Source of the DNA: Candidatus Bathyarchaeota archaeon
GTDB lineage: Archaea; Thermoproteota; Bathyarchaeia; Bathyarchaeales; SOJC01
Length of the DNA: 60,204 bases
Assembly (NCBI GenBank): GCA_026014805.1
Contig: JAOZHR010000032.1
Coordinates: forward strand, 1-60,204
Direction of reading: 5' to 3'
Below the pieces are notes generated by a model. The model did not search any database, was not told the origin of the DNA, and was given only the letters and a program-made list of their open reading frames with translations. A program made the position numbers and the translations under genes. Of the stretch, positions 42,399-50,387 are shown piece after piece; the first letter of the stretch is position 1, and each line of letters starts with the position of its first letter.

Positions 42399-42420
42399 TG
42401 GAGATATCTCCCGAAGTCCG
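42399..42420 (+). repeat. Dispersed GGAGATATCTCC motif, copy 4
   Basis: Contains the perfect twelve-base palindrome GGAGATATCTCC followed by CGAAGTCC. The sequence after it (TTGGCTTCTTGGCGTTTCTGA) resembles the sequence after copy 3 (TTTTTTGGCTTTTTCTGA). Confidence 0.55.
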
Positions 42421-42541
42421 TACCTTTAATTGGCTTCTTGGCGTTTCTGATATACCAGTTCATGTAAGGTCAGTCTGGTAGATAAAGATTGGCTTCTTGT
42501 TCTGTCAGTGCGCACCATGTTGGAATAAGAGGAGCATTTCA

Positions 42542-43366
42542 TCAATATCCATGCTCAGGGCTCGCATCAATTATGGTTCCGTTCCTGTATTGAACTTCCA
42601 CACCTGATGCTTGCTGAAATTCTGGCCTAATATTCTTTAGATTTTGGATTTCAACCAAATTCCCTATGTACCATGGATCAAAGATCAACCATTTTCCTTT
42701 GTTTATTACTTCTGCCCATTGATGGTCAATATTTTTGAAATGCGCTTGCCTTGTCTCATATCCAGCGTCATGCAATAACTCTTCTATCAATATAGCGGCT
42801 TGCCCGCAGGAGCCCCAGCCTTGATACACTATCAGACTTGCTCTGGTAACTCCCCAAATCTTCATTATGTATGGATCAAGAAGTGTACTGCTAATCTGGA
42901 TGTCGATTCTGAACGACGCCTCAGGTTTATTGTAAGCGTTACGGACGTGGGCATTCAGAAAGGACGACACATTGTTGGTATAATCGTGAAGCCCCAAGTT
43001 TTCATTCTCAGCAACAAATGCATCAATCATTTTGCCAGCCTGCGACACCCGTGGCATGAAGACCAGTGAGAATGAAAATATGACCATGAATGATATAGCC
43101 AAACTAAGAATAAACATGACTATTGTCCTGTTCTTCTTCAGTTTCATTGGGGTTAGAAAAGAAACTGATAATATGGCTATGACTAGTGGGATCAAAACTA
43201 AAAAATCTAGAAGGGGAATAGGTCCAATTAGCCTGCCAATCTCAAGACAGGTAAATTTCCATGGTATTGCCGAGACTATCGTGACCGCAATTACCACATA
43301 TAATATGGGAACATACTTCAACGCCTTCACAAAATCTGCACGTTTTAGGTTAAAAGCTCCCTTCAT
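42542..43366 (-). CDS. Membrane-bound transglutaminase-like protein
   Basis: About 274 residues from ATG 43366 (a GTG at 43393 is possible). Three N-terminal helices (about 10-30, 40-65, 73-97) anchor an outward transglutaminase-like domain: Cys in GWGSCGQAAILIEELLHDAG, His in FKNIDHQWAEVINKGKWLIF, and Asp in FDPWYIGN. Probably a surface protease or crosslinking-type hydrolase. Its relation to the soluble homologue upstream suggests a functional pair. Confidence 0.82.
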   Translation of the reverse strand: MKGAFNLKRADFVKALKYVPILYVVIAVTIVSAIPWKFTCLEIGRLIGPIPLLDFLVLIPLVIAILSVSFLTPMKLKKNRTIVMFILSLAISFMVIFSFSLVFMPRVSQAGKMIDAFVAENENLGLHDYTNNVSSFLNAHVRNAYNKPEASFRIDIQISSTLLDPYIMKIWGVTRASLIVYQGWGSCGQAAILIEELLHDAGYETRQAHFKNIDHQWAEVINKGKWLIFDPWYIGNLVEIQNLKNIRPEFQQASGVEVQYRNGTIIDASPEHGY

Positions 43367-43393
43367 CTCGAATCTCAATACCGAATACCACAC

Positions 43394-43825
43394 TTAGGAT
43401 TAAAACTTTCAGTAAGGCGGGGTTTTTGTAAACGGCCTTGCTCGCATCAGCGGGAGTCTGGCGGGAAGTCACATTATAACGGGCGACAGAAACCCCCCTA
43501 AAGGCTAGGGGGGTTGGGGGGTTTTGACCGTCTGCCTGCATGAGCTGGTCTCTAGGAAAGGTTAATCACAACCAAATAGCGCTAGGAAAACCCAGAATGG
43601 GTTGTCCTGCTGCAAGCCCTCCCTCTTCCCTTGGGAAGGGGGACGGTGGGGAATGGGTGAGTAGCCCGATGTCTGAGGTTGGGGGGTGGGGGTTGGGTGG
43701 GCGTAAGCGACCAGCTTACGACCATGATTTTGCGGCGAGAAGCTAGCAACAGAGTGATATTCCACATATTTTCCACAAAAGTTTAAATAGAATTAAATGG
43801 GTAACCGAGTTGTGGGGGAAAGCTC
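43394..43825. other. G-rich, highly structured intergenic region
   Basis: No gene found in 430 bases. Structures in order: a perfect CCCCCCT/AGGGGGG hairpin (43493-43513), followed at once by another six-G run (43516-43521); G-runs at 43634-43657; a strong G-quadruplex pattern GGGGGG-T-GGGGG-TT-GGG-T-GGG (43681-43701); and a perfect CGTAAGC-gacca-GCTTACG hairpin (43702-43720). Composition differs sharply from neighbouring DNA. It may be a mobile-element end, an origin-like site or a regulatory region for the gene at 43826. Confidence 0.55.
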
Positions 43826-44932
43826 ATGAATGTTGATGATGAGTTATACATGCGCACCCGTGGAAGACATTATCGCCTTGAGCGTGAGCGTTTTTATTGG
43901 GGTTTCCATCGGCAACGACTTAAGCTTTTTAATATTGGAATTCTTGTCGCTTGTTCCTTGATTGTGTTGTTCTCTTACTTGTACAACCCAGATTATTTCA
44001 TTGTAGTTTTGACGTTCTCACTACTAACAGGCCTCTTGACAATAGATCTTCACGCGTCGCTCGGGAACATCGCCCGATTACTGTATAGGCTCAATATGCA
44101 GACATCCTATCTCCGCGAACGCGTGCTGAGACCTACAATGTCGCGACGCGCCGATATCTTGTCTAGTCTAGGTATTTATGAGCCTGACGTCTACGCTGCA
44201 AAACTCAAAGAATTCAGGAAAACTCCTAAAATCTTCTACTATTTAGATAAATCCGTAGTCGAATCTCTTCATAATCAGATAGTGTCTTCAATAAGAACAC
44301 GAGAAATAACGACTGAAAGCGAAGTGGCAACTTCAAAAGGGATTGAACTAAGCTTTCCAATCAGGCCATCTTATCGGAGCGAGAAATCAGGGAAAGAGAA
44401 AATAAGGGCAGAGGTAATCGAGTCTGTGGAAGGAAAATTCGAAGAGGTTCAGAACTATCTTCTTAACAATGAGCTTGTCCAAATAGGGCTAGAAGACTTC
44501 AAGTATAACAAGGAGGCTGAGAGCGAATTTCTGGCCACATCTCAGGAAATTAAGGAGAAGTTTGATTTCCAGTTACCTAAGAATGTAACGGAGCAGTTCA
44601 TTAACATAAACAAAAAGAAATATGTGGATTCCAAGATAGAAGAAGTGAAATCTGCAAGCGGATATATTTTGATGTCTGGTGAGTTCCGTGTTTCGACGAA
44701 AGGCAAGGAATGGGGTGTTACATATAAACATCCCGTTAGTTCCGTAATTGACTCGGAAACTGGAGATCAACTTGTATTTGAGGCTTTTTGTCCTAAAATA
44801 GAGATGACAACAATTGGAAATGACACATTTAGCAAAACCGATAGGGTAAAAATGGTTCTATTGGCAAACATAGTTAGATTTGATGGACACAAGCTGGAGC
44901 TTTTCATGAGACCAATCGCAGTATACTCTTAA
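43826..44932 (+). CDS. Membrane-anchored protein of unknown function (weakly DUF6414-like)
   Basis: 368 residues: basic N-terminus, two helices (about 33-70), then a large soluble domain. The segment FYYLDKSVVESLHNQIVSSI resembles the opening of DUF6414-type proteins. A central Glu/Lys-rich helical part precedes a beta-rich C-terminus (LVFEAFCPKIEMTTIGNDTF). Function unknown; relatives of this sort are sometimes near defence or toxin-immunity genes. It lies between the G-rich region and the tyrosine recombinase. Confidence 0.65.
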   Translation: MNVDDELYMRTRGRHYRLERERFYWGFHRQRLKLFNIGILVACSLIVLFSYLYNPDYFIVVLTFSLLTGLLTIDLHASLGNIARLLYRLNMQTSYLRERVLRPTMSRRADILSSLGIYEPDVYAAKLKEFRKTPKIFYYLDKSVVESLHNQIVSSIRTREITTESEVATSKGIELSFPIRPSYRSEKSGKEKIRAEVIESVEGKFEEVQNYLLNNELVQIGLEDFKYNKEAESEFLATSQEIKEKFDFQLPKNVTEQFININKKKYVDSKIEEVKSASGYILMSGEFRVSTKGKEWGVTYKHPVSSVIDSETGDQLVFEAFCPKIEMTTIGNDTFSKTDRVKMVLLANIVRFDGHKLELFMRPIAVYS

Positions 44933-44993
44933 GAAGAGGTGAAATTCACTCAAAAGACATCTCGCCGCTTACGTTGAACCGCAACTTTTTCGA

Positions 44994-45028
44994 GGGACTC
45001 TGAAGGTTTTGAGATCCCTAAGAGTCCC
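44994..45028 (+). terminator. Stem-loop after the gene at 43826
   Basis: GGGACTCT (44994-45001) and AGAGTCCC (45021-45028) form a perfect eight-base stem, with an inner GG...CC pairing. It lies about 60 bases after the stop and is not followed by a T-run, so it may be an mRNA end-protecting hairpin rather than a terminator. Confidence 0.35.
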
Positions 45029-45155
45029 ACACGTAACTGCATCTCAGCTCCCCAGACGCTTGCTTGAGCATAGTGGTATCCTGCCTATTGCGAAAAGTAT
45101 TAACTCTATAGCAAAGTATTTTTGCAACTGTTAAGTAAACCCCTAGGTGGTTTTG

Positions 45156-45311
45156 ATGGAGAGTTTAAGGCTTAAGATACGCAAGTCGAAAAATGGGACA
45201 TATTATGTTCCAAGTTTATCCATAAGAAAACTAAGGTCATTGGCACAGGCTAAGAAAGGAAAACGTCGCTGGTTCTTAAGCAAAGATGAAGGAAGTCTTT
45301 ATTTGGAGTAG
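45156..45311 (+). CDS. Small basic protein, 51 residues
   Basis: ATG 45156 to TAG 45311, reading MESLRLKIRKSKNGTYYVPS, LSIRKLRSLAQAKKGKRRWF, and a short end. Strongly basic and likely to bind nucleic acid. It is convergent with, and overlaps by thirteen bases, the end of the recombinase gene; this suggests membership of the same mobile or defence-related neighbourhood. No family name. Confidence 0.5.
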   Translation: MESLRLKIRKSKNGTYYVPSLSIRKLRSLAQAKKGKRRWFLSKDEGSLYLE

Positions 45312-46642
45312 TCACGGGGTTGACGCTTCAATTTCTTTTCAGAGTCTTGAAGAGCTTCATTTATGACTTTCTCAAATGCCTTCAAATTTGACAACCCTTC
45401 GATTCTCACGGTCTCTGTAATCTTCTGACGCACAAGCTCAGGAACCTGCATATTTAACTGAACTATCATATTTTGATTGCCTGAACTGTCAACCTGAAAA
45501 CTCCTTCTTAGGTTTTCCAAGAATCCTTGAAACGCTTCTGTAGTTTCAAAAAGGTCTGCAAACTCAACCAGCGGTTCCAGTCTCCCAAGTTCATGCTTCG
45601 TCCTAATATTCTCCTCAGAGATGGTATCCGTTATCAGTTTTTGCCGAGTCAGCTCCTCTTGAAGCTTGTTTACTGCACTCTTTAAAGACTCGACTTTCTC
45701 AATATCTACTTTTGGCTGTTCTTTTATGGTCTGGAACTTTTTCAGTTGCCTGAACTTCTGTTGGAGATTAACGGTTGTCAAGTAGGTGTCGTCAGACTGA
45801 GTGATGGCTTTTCCACAGAGTTTTTTGCCTGCTGTCAAGCCAATTCCTGAATCTATGGCTGCAGAGAGAAGCATTTTTCTGAAACAATGGAAAGTTAAGC
45901 TTTTACCATTCATAGCAATTTTGCATTTTTCAGCTAGCCTCTGTAACAGTCGGTTAAGCCATTCATCTGAAATGTGACGATTTCCATTAGAGGGAAACAG
46001 GTAATGATTGCCCTTCTTTCTTTCTAATGTGGGCAGGTAAACTCTAAGAAGGTCTACAGTCTCTTGGCTCAAGAACCCGTGTGCTATTACTTTTTCTTTG
46101 CCTGTCATTAAATCAAAGGGGATTGGTGGTTCTTGGTTCAATGATGGCAGGTCATCTTTCTTGAGTTTGATGAAGTCGCTTATTCTTAGCCCTAGGTCTG
46201 TAGCCATGCTTAGAATGATTCTTTCTCTGAGGTCTGCAACTTCAAACATTTTTCTGACGTGTTCAATTCTTAGGGGGAAACTTTTGGTTGTCTTGACTGT
46301 TTTTGTGACTTTGCTTCCTGCTCTGATTCTTACAGGCATTTGGTAAAATCTGAAAAGCTGCCTTATTCCAATGGTCAGGTTTCTTGAAGTATTAATTGAA
46401 TATCCTTGTGACAAAAGGTAGCTGTGAAACTTTTCTATTTCTTTTCCGAACCTTACAGACCTGTTCTTGTATTCAATGAGGTTTTCTCCTGCTCTCTGGG
46501 TTAGGTCATCTTTTCTTATTTCAAGGGTTTCTTCTGCGCTTTTGCCATACCATTCACAGAACTTCTTGATTCCATATCTGTATTCTTTTTTGGTGTTTGG
46601 ATTTTGCACTGAATCTAAGAACTCTATTAAACTCAATTCCAC
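45299..46642 (-). CDS. Tyrosine recombinase/integrase
   Basis: 447 residues. An N-terminal SAM-like core-binding domain (about 1-110) is followed by the catalytic domain: Arg in LSMATDLGLRISDFIKLKKD, His-x-x-Arg in LTFHCFRKMLLSAAIDSG, and nucleophilic Tyr in SDDTYLTTVN. After that comes an unusually long C-terminal extension (about 310-447) with a coiled coil. Catalyses site-specific strand exchange. No clear att repeats or element boundaries were found; a weak copy of the dispersed motif (46707-46733) lies upstream of its start. Confidence 0.88.
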   Translation of the reverse strand: MELSLIEFLDSVQNPNTKKEYRYGIKKFCEWYGKSAEETLEIRKDDLTQRAGENLIEYKNRSVRFGKEIEKFHSYLLSQGYSINTSRNLTIGIRQLFRFYQMPVRIRAGSKVTKTVKTTKSFPLRIEHVRKMFEVADLRERIILSMATDLGLRISDFIKLKKDDLPSLNQEPPIPFDLMTGKEKVIAHGFLSQETVDLLRVYLPTLERKKGNHYLFPSNGNRHISDEWLNRLLQRLAEKCKIAMNGKSLTFHCFRKMLLSAAIDSGIGLTAGKKLCGKAITQSDDTYLTTVNLQQKFRQLKKFQTIKEQPKVDIEKVESLKSAVNKLQEELTRQKLITDTISEENIRTKHELGRLEPLVEFADLFETTEAFQGFLENLRRSFQVDSSGNQNMIVQLNMQVPELVRQKITETVRIEGLSNLKAFEKVINEALQDSEKKLKRQPRDYSK

Positions 46643-46706
46643 TCATCTACACTTCCTTTATATTGTGTGGTATATCAATGTTTTCATAAAGCCAACTAAT
46701 TGTAAG

Positions 46707-46733
46707 GTGTGCTCCCGCAATCCCCTCATTTTT
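46707..46733 (+). repeat. Possible dispersed motif, copy 5 (partial)
   Basis: GTGTGCTCC then CGCAATCCCCTC followed by T-rich sequence. The right half matches copies 2 and 3; the GGAGAT half is lost. It lies 65 bases upstream of the recombinase start. Confidence 0.3.
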
Positions 46734-46786
46734 CCTTTAACCATCCAAAACATCTATGTATGTTGGTAAAATCCTGCCATGCATGG

Positions 46787-46803
46787 GTGTGCGCGCATAC
46801 GCA
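46787..46803. repeat. GTGTGCGCGCATACGCA tract
   Basis: Seventeen alternating bases, preceded by CATGCATG (46778-46785), between the recombinase and the MFS gene. Confidence 0.55.
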
Positions 46804-46857
46804 GACCTTATATCTATCGCGTCTTTGTCTATCGGAACTAAGCTCTTAGGATATATG

Positions 46858-48159
46858 CTGATGAGATTCACCGAAAATCTCAAGGAACAGTTCCCGTTCA
46901 TCAAGGGAAATTATTTGATACTCATAATAAGCTGGATTCTAATGGATTTTGCAGGTGAACTGCCGGGAACTTACTATCCGGATTATGTGATCCAACTTGG
47001 CGGAAGTGCCACAATTATAGGATTGATCTCTCTTGTTTCGATGTTGTGTCTAGCTTCTGTTCAACTCCCCGGAGGCTATTTGGCTGACAAGTATGGTAGG
47101 CGTTGGTTAGTCTCAACAATGACATTTGGGGTAGCTTTTTCGTACATTTTCTACGCAGTAGCACCAACTTGGCACTTCATTTTGATTGGAGCCGCAATAC
47201 AAAACCTTTGTCTGATTTATCAACCAGCACTGATGGCGACGATGGCAGATTCCTTGCCGCCAGAAAAGCGAGGAATGGGATTCTCTATTCTAAATCTTAT
47301 AATGAGTGTTGCAACGACTCCGGCTCCGTTAGTGGCTCTCTTCTTGATATCAACCTACGGCTCAGAGACTGGCATGCGAATAGCGTACACCATTGTCACG
47401 ATATTCTTTATTGTTGCAGCGATTGTGCGGCTAAAATTAACTGAGAGCATGAAAGAAACTGAAAAGGCCACTCTAAATGACATACTACACTCCTATCCGG
47501 AATCTCTAAGACAAGGATTAAGCGTTTGGAAAGCAGTGCCACGTTCAACATTGTTCTTGTTCTTCTCCACCATTATCATGCGTGCAGCATTTGCAATGGT
47601 GATGGGGCTCTTCTTGGTCTACGGGTTCTATGTTCTTCAAATAGGGGGAGCCCCGCAACCACAGATTTTCACACTTGCGATGGATCCCGCTCTCCAAAAC
47701 GCGCGCGTTCTCTGGGGTTATGTTATGATCGCTGTATTTCTAGCGATGATAGTTATGTCGTTACCTGTAGGAAAGCTGCTCGATAAGGCTGGCAGAAAAA
47801 TCCCGTTAATAATGTCCGGTCTCCTGATGATCCCCTCCATTTTGCTTTTCATTTATGGGAATTACATCACCCTTTTCATAGCAATGCCCCTTCTCGGACT
47901 CGCCCAACTTCTAGGTTTCTCAGCTTATCAAAGCTTGTTTGCAGATCTTGTCCCCCAAGCACAGAGAGGAAAAGTCACAGGCTCAATGCACTTCTTCACC
48001 TACATATTCATGGCTTTTGGAGGACTTGCTGGCGGGCTCTTGTACGACAATGTATCCCCGCAAATCCCCTTTCTAATCATGCTCATCCTAATCATCCTGT
48101 CAATTCTCATAACGATCTTTCGCATTAAAGAACCCCAACCTGAAGAAAGAGAAGCCTAG
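46858..48159 (+). CDS. MFS transporter, intact paralogue of the split one
   Basis: About 434 residues from ATG 46858 or 46864; longer frames from 46756 include an alternating tract and look non-coding. Twelve helices; signatures GGYLADKYGRRWLVSTMTF and LPVGKLLDKAGRKIPLIMSG. The inter-domain loop (KETEKATLNDILHSYPESLR) is complete here, whereas the paralogue at 28312-29553 carries a TAG at that place. Substrate unknown. A second tract (48163-48179) follows the stop. Confidence 0.9.
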   Translation: MMRFTENLKEQFPFIKGNYLILIISWILMDFAGELPGTYYPDYVIQLGGSATIIGLISLVSMLCLASVQLPGGYLADKYGRRWLVSTMTFGVAFSYIFYAVAPTWHFILIGAAIQNLCLIYQPALMATMADSLPPEKRGMGFSILNLIMSVATTPAPLVALFLISTYGSETGMRIAYTIVTIFFIVAAIVRLKLTESMKETEKATLNDILHSYPESLRQGLSVWKAVPRSTLFLFFSTIIMRAAFAMVMGLFLVYGFYVLQIGGAPQPQIFTLAMDPALQNARVLWGYVMIAVFLAMIVMSLPVGKLLDKAGRKIPLIMSGLLMIPSILLFIYGNYITLFIAMPLLGLAQLLGFSAYQSLFADLVPQAQRGKVTGSMHFFTYIFMAFGGLAGGLLYDNVSPQIPFLIMLILIILSILITIFRIKEPQPEEREA

Positions 48160-48162
48160 TAT

Positions 48163-48179
48163 TACGCGCGCATACGCGC
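48163..48179. repeat. TACGCGCGCATACGCGC tract
   Basis: Seventeen alternating bases four bases after the MFS stop. Confidence 0.55.
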
Positions 48180-48362
48180 TACTCGGACAAAGACGACTCT
48201 AACCCTTTTTTGCAACTATACAAAAATTTCTACATGATGTTTCTTCATGCAATTGCAAAAAACCACTTTGCGCATATACACATCGTTGAAGCCCAAAAGA
48301 ATAGATATATAGAGTCCCACTGAAGAGTTTATACGCAATTTAACATACTTGAGGAAAAAGAA

Positions 48363-49118
48363 TTGGCAAGTAAAAACGAAATCCCTGAAGTCAAGATCGT
48401 TGAAACTGAAAAAATCAAATTGAAAAACCCTCTTGTCATTCTAGGTTTCGCCGGAGTCGGATTAGTAGGAGGAATAGCAGTTGCCCACATCATCGAACAG
48501 CTAGAGATGAGGGAAATCGCCCACTTACGATCCAGATACATTCCGCCAGCAGTGGTCTTCATGAAAGGCAAACTAAGACACCCCTTCAGAATACACTCCA
48601 ACAAAACAGGCAAACTCTGCACAGTCATTTCCGAAATTCCACTTCGCTCAGACGGAGCCTACCCAATATCCTCCACGCTTTTAGAATGGATAGAGGCAAA
48701 AGGAGCAAAGGAACTTGTAGTTTTAGAAGGATTCAGCGTTAACCATTTCCCAAAAGAGCGAAAGGTATTCTGCGCCGCAGAACCCGAAACAATTAAGAAA
48801 TATCAAGAAAAAGGCGTAAGAATGATAACTGCGGGAATCGTTCAAGGAATTGCCGGCAGCATCCTAGACGAATGCCTATCCAGAAAAATCTCTGGAACCG
48901 CCCTTCTGACCCCAGCAGTCTCGTTTATCCCCGACCCCGAGGGCGCAGCAGCACTAATAAACACCTTAAATCGAATCTATAACTTGAAAGTTGACATTAA
49001 GGAGCTTCTAAACAAAGCAGAAGAAATCAAACAGAGATTACAGGATCTTGCCGAACGCCATCGAAAAATGAGAGAAGCAGAAGAAAAAAGCGGAGTGCCC
49101 GAAAGAGTATACATCTAA
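48363..49118 (+). CDS. PAC2-family protein (proteasome assembly chaperone-like)
   Basis: 251 residues, TTG start. PAC2 pattern: LVILGFAGVGLVGGIAVAHI, KELVVLEGFSVNHFPKERKV, GIVQGIAGSILDECLSRKIS, followed by a C-terminal coiled coil (KAEEIKQRLQDLAERHRKMR). Homologues of PAC2/PbaB assist proteasome assembly or act as ATP-independent chaperones in archaea. Solitary gene. Confidence 0.9.
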   Translation: MASKNEIPEVKIVETEKIKLKNPLVILGFAGVGLVGGIAVAHIIEQLEMREIAHLRSRYIPPAVVFMKGKLRHPFRIHSNKTGKLCTVISEIPLRSDGAYPISSTLLEWIEAKGAKELVVLEGFSVNHFPKERKVFCAAEPETIKKYQEKGVRMITAGIVQGIAGSILDECLSRKISGTALLTPAVSFIPDPEGAAALINTLNRIYNLKVDIKELLNKAEEIKQRLQDLAERHRKMREAEEKSGVPERVYI

Positions 49119-49632
49119 AATCGCCACGCGCGCCAGCATTCCACCAAGACATTACTATGATTAAGAATTAATAGAATCTTGCCAAACGACAACACACCCA
49201 CAAGTCGCAATCACGCTAAGTTTGTACTTTCAATGGCAGATAAGGAACGCCACGTGCGCTACGAATGGTTCAGATATTTTTCACAATCTAAATTAGGATC
49301 GCCTAAGTCGCAAGAAAGTTGCAGAATGCATGCAGAAGCTTATGAAACCACGCATGATTTCTGGGATATTGCGTCATTTGGTTGAAGGCTTTTGACTTAT
49401 TGCCTTTGAATTGGTTTTCTGCATGGCTGTCGAGTTGGTTTGGAACTGGACTTTTATTTGAGATTCCTGCTTCTGATTTTTTCCAGATGTTTGGTCGTGT
49501 TTTTTCAGAGTTTTCTAGTTTTTGGGGTTTGATAGCTTTTTCCATTGTTTAACCATCATTTCAGAAACGCGCGCGGCGTTTATTAAGCAACAAGACCAAA
49601 TCAGCTTATCTGCACCGGAACGGGTTTAAAGA
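49119..49632. other. Long intergenic region without a supported gene
   Basis: 514 bases with only short frames of unconvincing composition on both strands. Alternating tracts occur at 49126-49134, 49326-49334 (ATGCATGCA) and 49567-49575 (ACGCGCGCG). A minus-strand frame at 49303-49545 is Asn/Lys/Gln-rich without motif. Possibly remnants of genes. Confidence 0.35.
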
Positions 49633-50085
49633 GTGGTTAACGAACTGAAAAATGAGAATGTGAAAGCAACACTGCGTTTTATTGGAGTTGTGAAGAAAGT
49701 TGAAGAGGATGAAGCAAAAATACTTTTGTTCCCCCGATTCTGCCCAGGGCTTAAGGGTATAGAAGCCTTCTCTCACATAATTATCCTATACTGGACTCAC
49801 CTACGTGACAGCAAAAAGGAAAGGAATACCTTGTTAGTTTTTCCGAGAAGACACGAAGTAAACGTGGAAACTGGCGTTTTTGCTTGTCGAAGTCCTTCCC
49901 GACCAAACCCCATAAGCTTATGCGTAGTCGAACTAGTGAAAGTTGAAGAATGCATCTTAACAGTAAGAGGCCTTGATGCCTACGAAGGGACACCAATAAT
50001 TGACGTTAAACCATACATGCCAAGGGCTGATTCTATCCCTAATGCAAGGGTTCCAGAGTGGACATCACGTGGTCCTCCAACATGA
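49633..50085 (+). CDS. TrmO-like tRNA methyltransferase (TsaA/YaeB family)
   Basis: 150 residues, GTG start. The family signature is VFACRSPSRPNPISLCVVEL, preceded by GLKGIEAFSHIIILYW and followed by GLDAYEGTPIIDVKPY. TrmO methylates N6 of threonylcarbamoyladenosine at tRNA position 37 using SAM. Its stop overlaps the start of the broken MBL gene (ATGA). Confidence 0.9.
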   Translation: MVNELKNENVKATLRFIGVVKKVEEDEAKILLFPRFCPGLKGIEAFSHIIILYWTHLRDSKKERNTLLVFPRRHEVNVETGVFACRSPSRPNPISLCVVELVKVEECILTVRGLDAYEGTPIIDVKPYMPRADSIPNARVPEWTSRGPPT

Positions 50086-50302
50086 AAGAAGCCGATTCTG
50101 TTAGAGTGGTAACAGTTATCGACAATAATGTCTGGAAAGAAGGGTTGATGTCCAGCTGGGGATCTCTTTTCTTGTTGAAGCCTTTTACGACGATGGGAAA
50201 CAAAATATATTAACGGATACAAGCGGGGCATATCAGACATTCTTCGATAACGCGTTGAAGCCCCCGCATAGATTCTTACGGTTTCGCCTTCTTAATGATT
50301 GA
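50082..50302 (+). pseudogene. MBL-fold metallohydrolase, frameshifted N-terminal fragment
   Basis: ATG 50082 (coupled ATGA with TrmO) gives MKEADSVRVVTVIDNNVWKE and GLMSSWG. After that the true continuation shifts frame to ISFLVEAFYDDGKQNILTDT and SGAYQTFFDNALK, the start of a metallo-beta-lactamase-fold hydrolase of the dihydropteroate/RFAP-synthase-like group. The metal-binding HxHxDH part is missing. Thus a frameshifted and truncated remnant. Confidence 0.6.
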
Positions 50303-50387
50303 ATGGTTAATGGATGGGCATAACCATTAAGAGTGTTGAAGTGGAATTTGAATGAGGTTTTATGTGAACAGGTGGTAAGGGCGCCTT

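Noticed and set aside
17604-46733. Dispersed motif copies as a CRISPR array
   Set aside because: Copies are many kilobases apart and diverged; no regularly spaced repeats or cas genes are present in the window.
49303-49545. 80-residue minus-strand frame before TrmO
   Set aside because: Asn/Gln/Lys-rich without domain signal, and it spans an ATGCATGCA tract; not enough support.
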